This document shows positions 15,093-22,516 of a stretch of DNA of 26,296 nucleotides, one piece after another. Within the stretch, counting starts at the first letter, position 1. Each line of letters opens with the position of its first letter. The notes under the pieces were generated by a model. The model saw only the letters and a list, made by a program, of their open reading frames with translations. It made no database searches and was not told the origin of the DNA. Position numbers and translations under genes: made by a program. This DNA comes from Bacillota bacterium (lineage in GTDB: Bacteria; Bacillota_A; Clostridia; Lachnospirales; Lachnospiraceae), in NCBI GenBank assembly GCA_023443925.1, contig JAEZSL010000062.1, positions 1 through 26,296 of the forward strand, in the 5' to 3' direction.

Positions 15093-15121
15093 ATTATATG
15101 CTGTTAAATTTATCAGAGCAA
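15093..15121 (-). promoter_or_regulatory. Promoter of the membrane protein/LytTR/DUF3021 operon
   Basis: TTGCTC (15121-15116) and TATAAT (15098-15093) with a 17-base spacer, directly upstream of the ribosome site for the gene starting at 15067. Confidence 0.7.
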
Positions 15122-15136
15122 TAGACTAACGACTAT

Positions 15137-15164
15137 GTTGCATTTCGAGAAAACCAAGTTGCAT
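15137..15164. promoter_or_regulatory. Tandem direct repeat, probable LytTR operator
   Basis: GTTGCAT occurs at 15137-15143 and 15158-15164, exactly 21 bases apart (two helical turns). It begins 16 bases upstream of the -35 of the LytTR operon. LytTR proteins bind tandem GTT-containing repeats at about this spacing, so autoregulation is likely. Confidence 0.55.
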
Positions 15165-15275
15165 ATGCGTACTAATTGGCATGTTCCTTTTAGCTCTACT
15201 GACATTCATTTATACCCAGATGTTGGTGCAAGCATTTTTCCCATTAACTAATCCCCATAATCAGCGCTGCAAATA

Positions 15276-15362
15276 CTATATAATTTCTTTCCCCATAAAG
15301 AGCACATGGTCATAATCCACAAATCCATTCAAAACCCAGCCTGTTTCATGATAGGATGTCAT
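15276..15362 (-). CDS. Short ORF, possible truncated gene start
   Basis: A 28-codon ORF, MTSYHETGWVLNGFVDYDH followed by VLFMGKEII, with AAAGGA seven bases before its ATG. The residue mix looks protein-like (several aromatic and acidic residues), but the ORF is short. I do not recognise it. It may be the N-terminal stub of a deleted gene. Confidence 0.25.
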   Translation of the reverse strand: MTSYHETGWVLNGFVDYDHVLFMGKEII

Positions 15363-15530
15363 TACATTTCCTTTCTCTTATTGATATTGAACTCATTATT
15401 TTTAACTAGAAATCTCCCCCCTTACAGAAAATTAGAGAATTTTGCATCGTATTTACTAATATCGCCTGAGCAAGCCCATGCCGTCTTTTATAGAAAAAAA
15501 AGAAGACCAAATGCATTTTTTTTTTGGTAC

Positions 15531-15580
15531 AAAAAAGGGAGCTGTTTCTCCACTAATAATCGATAGTTTTGAACAGTCCC
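15531..15580 (-). terminator. Terminator of the 15622-16575 merR gene
   Basis: On the minus strand, GGGACTGTT (15580-15572) pairs with AACAGCTCCC (ending 15537) with one bulged base; TTTTTT follows. Confidence 0.7.
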
Positions 15581-15621
15581 TTCTCGGCTTATGAATTTAT
15601 AACGCATATTTACACCATATA

Positions 15622-16575
15622 TTATTCTATAACTTTGTTAAGATTATGAAAGAATTCGTCAAATGTAAAACCAAATTCTTGCATCAGCTCTTCATCAATA
15701 GCTTTATTTAGCTTCTTACCTATTTCCCGATACTTTTTAAAGTCTTCATTCAAGATTTCTAAACAATCGTCTATAATAATATCATCAGTAGCTCCCGTAT
15801 AATTAAGCAGTTCCTTGGTTTGAGTTAAAGACTTTATGAATTTCTTTCTTATTTCTTCATTTTCATTTACCGATTTAACAAATGCAATAACTTCCTCTTT
15901 GTATTTCTCTGTAGTAGTAACATCTCCATTCAGAAGACAATCAACATTATTTTTTGCTTGTTGTTTATCCATTTCCAATACATTAATATTATTCATTCCT
16001 CTGATTAGTGGGTGTGATTCATTTATTTCGTTTAGATTATCCAAGTATTCAACAAGATTAAGCCATGCATTTTTCTTTTCCTCATTATCTATAGTTATAT
16101 CTAAAAATGGTTCGTAGGTATAAACAATTATCTTGCCGTAATTTCCTGGAAAAATCCGTAATAAGGTGATAGAAATAAATTCTTTTTTTTCAGCTGTTGA
16201 GAGTTCCAGGGTCTCTCTTAATTTTTTTACTTGATCACCTACCATGTTATAATCCTGTAAATCTTTACTTAAAATACTACTAATTATCAGCCGGCTTTTT
16301 TCCAGATTATTAATTGTTTCGTTTATCTTTTCCAAAGTACTCTTCATTACAGTCTGCAAATCTTTAGCACCGTCTAGCAAGTATTTTATTTCCATTGTTG
16401 GAATATCTATGGCTCTTAAAGCTCCAATTAAATTCAGCTTTAAAATATCTTCATCCGAATATTCCCTATAGTTGTTACCGTTATTTTTTGATGGATTGAT
16501 TAATCCTTCACTCTCATAGTATTTTATCGCTTTTTTTGTTAAACCAGTTTTTTCTGATACTATTTTTATATTCAT
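15622..16575 (-). CDS. MerR family transcriptional regulator with long C-terminal domain
   Basis: A 317-residue protein. The N-terminal 70 residues are a MerR winged HTH (IKIVSEKTGLTKKAIKYYESEGLI, then YREYSDEDILKLNLIGALRAIDIPTMEIKYLL), followed by a coiled coil at about 75-105. The remaining 200 residues (EFISITLLRIFPGNYGKIIVYTYEPF...) form a helical ligand-binding domain of a type often seen in Firmicute multidrug-sensing MerR proteins. Start ATG at 16575 has GGAGGG seven to eight bases upstream. A 19-base-spacer promoter lies just upstream, so it probably regulates itself. Confidence 0.85.
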   Translation of the reverse strand: MNIKIVSEKTGLTKKAIKYYESEGLINPSKNNGNNYREYSDEDILKLNLIGALRAIDIPTMEIKYLLDGAKDLQTVMKSTLEKINETINNLEKSRLIISSILSKDLQDYNMVGDQVKKLRETLELSTAEKKEFISITLLRIFPGNYGKIIVYTYEPFLDITIDNEEKKNAWLNLVEYLDNLNEINESHPLIRGMNNINVLEMDKQQAKNNVDCLLNGDVTTTEKYKEEVIAFVKSVNENEEIRKKFIKSLTQTKELLNYTGATDDIIIDDCLEILNEDFKKYREIGKKLNKAIDEELMQEFGFTFDEFFHNLNKVIE

Positions 16576-16622
16576 TTATAACACCCTCCATTAATTTTAA
16601 AGCCAGCTGACTTATTAAGATA

Positions 16623-16653
16623 ACTATAATGGTGCCCGTTAGGTACAAGTCAA
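16623..16653 (-). promoter_or_regulatory. MerR-type promoter (19-bp spacer) of the 15622-16575 merR gene
   Basis: TTGACT (16653-16648) and TATAGT (16628-16623) are separated by 19 bases. The spacer holds a near-dyad GTACC-N5-GGCAC. An over-long spacer with a central dyad is the hallmark of promoters that MerR proteins activate by untwisting DNA. Confidence 0.75.
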
Positions 16654-16744
16654 TAGTTTTTTTATATTAATTTTAATTTTATTTTAATCGTTGTAAATAA
16701 CCTTATCTCTATAATAAATACAAGATATAACACTATAATTACAC

Positions 16745-16788
16745 ATAAAAAGCTCCATATCAACTAATTTGATAATTGATATGGAGCT
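16745..16788 (-). terminator. Strong terminator downstream of the S66 peptidase region
   Basis: 13-bp stem AGCTCCATATCAA (16751-16763) / TTGATATGGAGCT (16776-16788), followed on the minus strand by TTTTTATG. Confidence 0.8.
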
Positions 16789-16859
16789 CATTTTAACATA
16801 TATTTTAGTAATAGTCCTTTATCGTAATCGTAGAAATGATACTATAATAATTATTTTAT

Positions 16860-17048
16860 CTACCTTCGATTATTTTTTATTATTTTATACAGTGGTTCTT
16901 CTTCATACTCTTCAGAGCAAGTATTCCCGAGAAGCACTAATGATATTTTTTCTTCCGGTTGTATTGCTACACCTGCTAGATATCCAAGCTGACATCCTCC
17001 GTGATAATACCACTTATCATTTTTCATCCAGCCACGTTGTAATTTCAA
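16860..17048 (-). pseudogene. C-terminal fragment of a class C beta-lactamase-like serine hydrolase
   Basis: 62 codons from an in-frame TTG: GWMKNDKWYYHGGCQLGYL followed by AGVAIQPEEKISLVLLGN. The HGG strand and 'P.kki..vlLgN' segment match the KTG-equivalent strand region of beta-lactamase/PBP4*-type serine hydrolases. The catalytic SxxK and YxN parts are missing and no ribosome site precedes it. It is a remnant lying directly downstream of the S66 peptidase gene. Confidence 0.6.
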
Positions 17049-17102
17049 TTATTTTCCGATTAAGAACTGTTTGTGCAAAAACTTCCTCTATACTTATTTG
17101 TA

Positions 17103-18119
17103 TTAATCTATAACAGCAGATTCCAGTATAGTAAATCTTGCGTTATCACAATCTAATTCAGCAAGCGTTCCAATCGGAATCACCATCATAGGTGTTCTAT
17201 GACCAAAATCTAAATTCGCAAGAATTGGAAAATCTACTAATCCCTCTTCCTCACATATCACCTTCACTAATTGAGCTTCTTCCTCATCCCGTAAATTTGT
17301 GCAAATTAATCCTTTTGCTTGTCTAAACATACCGGTAGCTGCAAATGCTCTCATTTGATGCAAACCTGAAATCTCGTCACTGTACGGTATACCGATTTCC
17401 AGAAAAATTATACTGTCTTTCCACTGCTCAGTCGACGGGAATATTTTCGTTCCCATAATTTGCTGCAGGGGTCCGCAGCATCCTCCGAGTAATCGTCCCT
17501 GAACCTTTCCTCTACCGTTAATAACTTTATAGCCCGTATTATTCGTCCATTGAACTTTCTCATCATTATTTTCCCAGTTAATATATGTCCAAGCTTTACA
17601 TGGCTCTATTTCGCCAATTACATTGCTTGAAAATAAAACCCTATTCATCCAGTGTTTTGTATATTCATCCAGCTTACCAGGTTGCGCTATTGGGGTTAAT
17701 AGGCTGGGTCCATAGAAGGATGATACACCCGCATATGTAAAGATATTATGTAATGTTGATATGTCCGAAAAGCCCATCATAACTTTAGGATTATTTCTTA
17801 TGATATCATAATTTATATACGGGAGAAGTCGATAACTATCATCCCCTCCCATGTTAGTAATTATCCCTTTTATTTTAGTATTGTATAAGGCCCACATTAA
17901 ATCTTCAACGCGTGCTTTAGGGTACTTATACAAATACTCGCTCCCCTTCATAGCATTTGGTGTTTCAATTACCTTGAGACCAAATATCTCTTTCAATCTT
18001 GATTTTCCTATTTCATATCGTTCCAGCATATCTACATCTCCGGCTCTTCCCCCGGAAATCGATATTGTTGCTATAGTATCACCCTTTTGTAGTTTTCTTG
18101 GCTTTATTAAATTGTCCAT
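17103..18119 (-). CDS. S66 peptidase (LD-carboxypeptidase / MccF-like immunity peptidase)
   Basis: A 338-residue serine peptidase of family S66. LD-carboxypeptidases trim murein tetrapeptides, and MccF hydrolyses microcin C-type peptidyl-adenylates. The Ser-Glu-His triad is visible: Ser118 in the nucleophile elbow MMGFSDISTLH, Glu241 in IIFLEIGIPYSDE and His307 in DFGHRTPMMV. IITNMGGDDSYRLLPYI matches the conserved N-terminal domain. Start ATG at 18119 has AAAGGAGG seven bases upstream. A MerR-type promoter precedes it and a MerR gene lies just beyond, so induction by a toxic ligand is likely. Which of the two activities applies is open. Confidence 0.88.
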   Translation of the reverse strand: MDNLIKPRKLQKGDTIATISISGGRAGDVDMLERYEIGKSRLKEIFGLKVIETPNAMKGSEYLYKYPKARVEDLMWALYNTKIKGIITNMGGDDSYRLLPYINYDIIRNNPKVMMGFSDISTLHNIFTYAGVSSFYGPSLLTPIAQPGKLDEYTKHWMNRVLFSSNVIGEIEPCKAWTYINWENNDEKVQWTNNTGYKVINGRGKVQGRLLGGCCGPLQQIMGTKIFPSTEQWKDSIIFLEIGIPYSDEISGLHQMRAFAATGMFRQAKGLICTNLRDEEEAQLVKVICEEEGLVDFPILANLDFGHRTPMMVIPIGTLAELDCDNARFTILESAVID

Positions 18120-18141
18120 AGACTACCTCCTTTATTTATAA

Positions 18142-18172
18142 AGGATAGACTATGCCCCTAGGTCAGAGTCAA
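18142..18172 (-). promoter_or_regulatory. MerR-controlled promoter of the S66 peptidase gene
   Basis: TTGACT (18172-18167) and TATCCT (18147-18142) with a 19-base spacer. A near-palindrome (GACT-x-TG-x-CC ... GG-x-GCA-x-AGTC) spans the -35 and spacer. It starts right after the stop of the merR gene at 18178. Confidence 0.8.
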
Positions 18173-18177
18173 TAGTT

Positions 18178-18648
18178 TTATAGCCAAAATATTTGTGTTA
18201 TGAAATTTTCAAATTTAATGTTTTCCAAACAAGCTATTTTTGACATTACGCTTGCTTTTTCTTTGTCGGTCAATCTGTCTTTGTATTCTTTTTCTTGTTC
18301 CGATACTTGAATCATACCTTCTAAAGCTTCAATATTATAAAGTAAAGTGTCCACTTTCTTTTGTGTTTCTGCTTTTTTTACCTGCAAAATCCTCGATAAT
18401 TCATTTGCATCAATTTGTCTATTTAACATATCTGCTATCTCTTTTAAACTAAAACCAACACTCTTTAAGCTTAATATTGTATTAAGCTTATTCACTTGTT
18501 TGGTAGCATAATATCTATATCCTGTTGCATTATCTGTATATTCCGGCTGATACAGTTTCATTTTATCATATAATCGTAACGTTTTAACACTTATATCAAA
18601 TATTTCAGCCATTTCACCTATTTTAAAATAGTACTCCTCTTCTTCCAT
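18178..18648 (-). CDS. MerR family transcriptional regulator (short form)
   Basis: About 156 residues: MerR HTH (YFKIGEMAEIFDISVKTLRLYDKM, then YRYYATKQVNKLNTILSLKSVGFSLKEIADML), a coiled coil at about 80-115, and a short C-terminus ending FENFITQIFWL without a GyrI-like domain. ATG at 18654 overlaps its candidate ribosome site; ATG at 18648, six bases after GGGGG, is preferred. It lies just upstream of, and on the same strand as, the 19-base-spacer promoter of the S66 peptidase gene, which is its probable target. A short overlapping upstream ORF may affect its translation. Confidence 0.85.
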   Translation of the reverse strand: MEEEEYYFKIGEMAEIFDISVKTLRLYDKMKLYQPEYTDNATGYRYYATKQVNKLNTILSLKSVGFSLKEIADMLNRQIDANELSRILQVKKAETQKKVDTLLYNIEALEGMIQVSEQEKEYKDRLTDKEKASVMSKIACLENIKFENFITQIFWL

Positions 18649-18676
18649 ATACATCCCCCATCACAGAAATTGACAT
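18623..18676 (-). CDS. Upstream ORF overlapping the merR start
   Basis: A 17-codon ORF, MSISVMGDVYGRRGVLF, with an excellent ribosome site (GGGAGG, seven bases before ATG 18676), in a different frame from the merR gene that it overlaps. It may couple or limit merR translation, or show that the merR 5' end has been altered. Whether it is translated is unknown. Confidence 0.35.
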   Translation of the reverse strand: MSISVMGDVYGRRGVLF

Positions 18677-19071
18677 TACTTGTCCTCCCTTAATCCTCAC
18701 AGCAACGATCCAGGAATTTATTATTTTTTATTTTGGAATATTCTTAAATATTATATTGCCATATTTATACACGATTGTAAATTTCTTTTCGTTAACTTAC
18801 GCTAAAATGATAAACCGTATTCAATTGATTAATTCTTCTCTGCCCGAAATGGTTCATATCAAGAAATGAAATACTATAAGGCTGAAGAACAAATATCGTG
18901 GCTGATATTTGTTGATATGAATGGCTCAACCACCAGTCATAGATCTATCCTGTAAAATGGGATGCCTCACCATATCTAACTATAATAATCTTATTCAAAC
19001 ATTATTCCTTCCTGCCTATATAACAAAAGCCTTTCGATTGATTTCCATTCATCGTGATTTGTCATTAACGT
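18677..19071. other. Intergenic region with a hairpin and no convincing gene
   Basis: AACAAATATC (18888-18897) and GATATTTGTT (18904-18913) form a perfect 10-bp hairpin with a 6-base loop. It lies inside a 29-codon plus-strand frame (18866-18955) that has no ribosome site. Otherwise I see only AT-rich sequence holding the start of the merR transcript. Confidence 0.4.
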
Positions 19072-19189
19072 AAAAAACCTTCCCTGTACTTTGGCGAGTC
19101 AGGAAGGTTTTTAACTTTTCTACCGGTCAACCACCCTGTGGCGATTGCCTTTTCTAGTTATATTATAACAGATAATTAGATTTTAGCAA
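19072..19189 (-). ncRNA. Small RNA repeat unit, copy A
   Basis: A complete promoter-to-terminator unit: -35 TTGCTA (19189-19184), 16-base spacer, -10 TATAAT (19167-19162). Next comes a hairpin at 19149-19125 (CCAC/GTGG core extended by CAA/TTG), then a terminator with an 11-bp perfect stem (19112-19102 / 19083-19073) and TTTTTT. The transcript would be about 80-90 bases with no ORF. Copy B at 24791-24915 conserves the promoter spacing, both hairpins and the CCCTGTACTT loop, while the stems differ by paired changes. I do not recognise a known RNA family. Confidence 0.65.
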
Positions 19190-19223
19190 GTGTTAATCAC
19201 CCACTTAGATTTTTTGTTCTTCT

Positions 19224-19373
<150 letters not shown>

Positions 19374-19553
19374 TTAGTTAAATCGGAGACAATTGATGGA
19401 TTGTACTCTCCGGATTACGCATTTCTCTCTATTTTTTTAAATAGGAACCTTTTAACAGTTAATTCTTAATTCTTTTTATCTTTTTTCTTAAATATTCTTA
19501 CAATCTCAATAGCATAAACACGGCCTATACTAACTTTTTTATAATTAGTAAAA

Positions 19554-19602
19554 AATCCTCAAGGTCGAATGGGGTTTGTCTCCATATCACACCTCAAGGA
19601 TT
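19554..19602 (-). terminator. Terminator after the Bce-like permease gene
   Basis: On the minus strand, AATCCTTGAGGT (19602-19591) pairs with ACCTTGAGGATT (19565-19554), including two G-U pairs, and is followed by TTTTT. Confidence 0.7.
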
Positions 19603-19622
19603 CATTATATTAACTCTTTATT

Positions 19623-21602
19623 CTATATTATCCTTTTAACAATTTTATAATAGGTCTTTGCAGTCAATATATAGCTGAATGCATAAAATGCGGTAAAGAC
19701 AGCTATAATTCCAAGTGCACATAACACTATTAATTTGGTGTTATAAAGGTTTAGTGCATATAACAAATTAATCGTCATACTTAATCCCATAAAAGTATGA
19801 AGGATTGCAGCTACTAATGGTAATCCGAATACTAACATAATCTGCCTATGGATAGTTGCTTTAACATCCTCATCGCTCATTCCCACTTGCTGCATAATAT
19901 CAAAATTATGCTTGTCTTCTAAACCTTCTGAGATTTGTTTATAATACATAATTAATACCACACAAATCGTAAAAATCAGTCCAAAGAATACTCCAATAAA
20001 TAATAATCCACCATCCATTGATTTTACATCATAACTCCAAGCAATAATATTCCCACTACTATAACCACCTAGCATATCTGAACTGCTTTGATCTACATCA
20101 GCCAAAAATGCTTCTTTATCAATGGTTTTTCCATCCATATTGAAGCGTATCGAATAATAAGGGGTCACACTTCTTCCATTAAAAATTGTTGCTATTTCCT
20201 CCATACTCCTGTAATCATTTATGATGAAATATAGACTCCGATTGGAGTAACTATTTTCCTCTTTTGGGTCAAAGCTAAGTGAACCGACTTCTTCTTTTAC
20301 CTTATATTCTTTTTCATTTATAATAACTGAATCGTAATTAAAATCTTTTGTGGTTGAATATATAAGTATTTCATCCTCTTTTAGTGTTTGGTTCTGCGAT
20401 TCTATACGATTATAATCAGAAAGTGATAGTGTCTTAACCGTGATTTGGTTATTCTCTTGAACATCCGTGGTATCCGTTGAAAAACGATTCCCGTCTATAA
20501 GTGCAGTAATAGGAAAATAGTGAAAATCAATTTTATCGGTTACCTGTACATTATGGTCACCCGCAAATCCCAACATATTTGCTTCAAAATCATCCGTATT
20601 TACCATTTCAGAATCTTCAAACTCATAAAAAGCATCCAGTGGATAATTGAATCGAATCGCATCTTTTTGTCCAAGCGTTAAAGAAACCGTACATAATAAA
20701 GTAATAATGACCATGGTACTAAATATGCAAATGTTCACTAAACTTGCCGCACTTTTTTTCATTCGGTAAATCATTCCAGAAACAGTAATGTAATTACCTT
20801 GGTTATAGTAAAACTTCTTATTCTTTCTAAGTGCTCTTAGTAGTGCAATACTTCCTGATGTAAATAAGAAATGGGTACCAACAACAACCATGAAAACAGC
20901 TAAGAAAAAGGTCAAAAAAATCATACTGTCTATCTTAGATATCAAGGCAATATAATACCCTCCTCCTAAGAACAAAACTCCTAGCAGAGTAGGAAGCCAA
21001 AGATGTTTGGGCTCCTTTTCACCCTTTTTAGGACCGCTTAACAAGTCACTCGGGTTAGCAGTTGTTACTTGAAATAGATTTGTTACCAGATTAAGTATTG
21101 ACACTACTCCAAAGAAAAGAAAAGTTGATCGGAAACTGCCAAAGGTCATGGAAAATGTAGTATCAGCTGGTAGTCCACAAGCATTAAGTAAGATTAAAAA
21201 GGCTAATTTTGCAAACACAACTGCTGTCGCTAGACCAATTGTCATGGAAATTATATAGATGAAAAAGGTTTCCATAAACATCATAATACCAATGTGCTTT
21301 TTCTCTAATCCCAATATACTAAAAAGCCCAATTTCCTTTTTACGCCGCTTAATTAAAAAACTGTTTGTATAGAATAAAAAGGGGACTAAGATGATACCTA
21401 GCAAGACTTTTCCAATCTCCAAAAGCATAACTACATATGCTGCATGCGGCACATTCTTAAGAAAATCATTTTTTATAACACAATTAAAGATAAAAAATAC
21501 GCATACGGAAAAAGCAGTTGTGAGAATAAAGGGCAAATAAACAATGCCATTTTTTCGGATTCCTGTCACTGCCATCTTTGGCAAAAGAATTGCTTTATTC
21601 AT
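19623..21602 (-). CDS. BceB-like ABC transporter permease (FtsX fold)
   Basis: A 659-residue permease of the BceB/peptide 7 exporter group: about ten membrane helices with an FtsX domain near each end, and a large extracytoplasmic domain at about 310-525 between helices 7 and 8. Such permeases bind peptide antibiotics (bacitracin, lantibiotics) or their lipid II-cycle complexes, confer resistance, and also signal to a partner histidine kinase. FLIKRRKKEIGLFSILGLEKKHI and FDIMQQVGMSDEDVKATI are the coupling-helix regions expected to contact the ATPase. It overlaps the ATPase gene by four bases (ATGA); a run of seven Gs lies just before its start. The specific drug is unknown. Confidence 0.9.
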   Translation of the reverse strand: MNKAILLPKMAVTGIRKNGIVYLPFILTTAFSVCVFFIFNCVIKNDFLKNVPHAAYVVMLLEIGKVLLGIILVPFLFYTNSFLIKRRKKEIGLFSILGLEKKHIGIMMFMETFFIYIISMTIGLATAVVFAKLAFLILLNACGLPADTTFSMTFGSFRSTFLFFGVVSILNLVTNLFQVTTANPSDLLSGPKKGEKEPKHLWLPTLLGVLFLGGGYYIALISKIDSMIFLTFFLAVFMVVVGTHFLFTSGSIALLRALRKNKKFYYNQGNYITVSGMIYRMKKSAASLVNICIFSTMVIITLLCTVSLTLGQKDAIRFNYPLDAFYEFEDSEMVNTDDFEANMLGFAGDHNVQVTDKIDFHYFPITALIDGNRFSTDTTDVQENNQITVKTLSLSDYNRIESQNQTLKEDEILIYSTTKDFNYDSVIINEKEYKVKEEVGSLSFDPKEENSYSNRSLYFIINDYRSMEEIATIFNGRSVTPYYSIRFNMDGKTIDKEAFLADVDQSSSDMLGGYSSGNIIAWSYDVKSMDGGLLFIGVFFGLIFTICVVLIMYYKQISEGLEDKHNFDIMQQVGMSDEDVKATIHRQIMLVFGLPLVAAILHTFMGLSMTINLLYALNLYNTKLIVLCALGIIAVFTAFYAFSYILTAKTYYKIVKRII

Positions 21603-22366
21603 GCCCCCCCAACTCCTTCCGTCTGAAGTACAGCTAAAGTATCAGAAATCTTATGATACATTTCATCGTCTGAGGAATTCCCTCTGTAAATCTGATGAAA
21701 TAAATTACCATCCTTGATAAACAAAACTCTTCCGGCACATTTTGCTGCTTGTGTGCTATGAGTAACCATTACAATTGTCTGCCCAGCCTTATTAATATCA
21801 GAAAACATATTCAGAAGACTGATTGCTGACTTTGAATCTAATGCTCCCGTTGGTTCATCCGCAAGAATAAGCTTTGGATGTGTGATTAAAGCCCTTGCTG
21901 CTGCCGCTCTTTGTTTCTGCCCACCAGATACTTCATAAGGATATTTTGATAAAAATTCTGTGATTCTAAGTTGTTTTGCTAGTGGAATTAATCGCTCCTC
22001 CATTTCACCATAGGGTTTTCCTTGAAGCACTAGAGGTAAAAAAATATTATCCTGCAAAGAAAAGGTGTCTAATAAGTTGAAATCCTGAAATACAAATCCA
22101 AGATTATCTCTACGGAATGCACACAATTGTTTTTGCTTGATTTTAGAAAAAGATTTTTCATCTAATAAAATCTCTCCTTCTGTTGGTTTATCAAGGGAAG
22201 CTAATAGATTGAGCAATGTGGTTTTACCAGAACCAGATTCTCCCATTATCGCAATATATTCCCCCTTTTCTACTGAAAAACTAACATTTTCTAAGGCTTG
22301 TACCTGATTACCACCAAATCTTGTGGTATATACTTTTTTAAGATTTTTAACTTCTAAAAACGCCAT
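21599..22366 (-). CDS. BceA-like ABC transporter ATP-binding protein
   Basis: A 255-residue ATPase powering the permease at 19623. Walker A is GESGSGKTTLLN (about 38-49), the signature is VSGGQKQRAAAARAL, Walker B is LILADEPTGALD and the switch His is in VMVTHSTQAA. 'DEPTGALDS' with a FQDFNLLD Q-loop is typical of the MacB/LolD/BceA clan. AGGAG lies six bases before its ATG at 22366. It is followed directly by the permease, and lies downstream of the cognate two-component genes after a terminator, so it likely has its own inducible promoter in 22367-22440; I could not identify a BceR-type operator there. Confidence 0.92.
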   Translation of the reverse strand: MAFLEVKNLKKVYTTRFGGNQVQALENVSFSVEKGEYIAIMGESGSGKTTLLNLLASLDKPTEGEILLDEKSFSKIKQKQLCAFRRDNLGFVFQDFNLLDTFSLQDNIFLPLVLQGKPYGEMEERLIPLAKQLRITEFLSKYPYEVSGGQKQRAAAARALITHPKLILADEPTGALDSKSAISLLNMFSDINKAGQTIVMVTHSTQAAKCAGRVLFIKDGNLFHQIYRGNSSDDEMYHKISDTLAVLQTEGVGGA

Positions 22367-22440
22367 AATATTCTCCTATTTCTTTTAGTGCACTCTCGAA
22401 AACTCTAATCGTCTGATTTACTTTCTGTAGCTATTATAAC

Positions 22441-22482
22441 AAAAAAAGAAATGTCCTGCCTTTACTATGGCTTACATTTCTT
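22441..22482 (-). terminator. Terminator between the kinase gene and the ABC genes
   Basis: On the minus strand, GAAATGT (22480-22474) pairs with ACATTTC (22454-22448), with an inner GCC/GGC pair, and is followed by TTTTTTT. It separates the two-component transcript from the transporter transcript. Confidence 0.75.
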
Positions 22483-22516
22483 CTGCGAAACTTTCATTAT
22501 TGTAAGATTAACTACC

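Noticed and set aside
15306..15566. 86-codon plus-strand ORF
   Set aside because: Overlaps a minus-strand terminator and an A/T homopolymer stretch, with no ribosome site and unnatural composition.
18866..18955. 29-codon plus-strand ORF (possible toxin opposite small-RNA copy A)
   Set aside because: No ribosome site, not hydrophobic like type I toxins, and not conserved near copy B.
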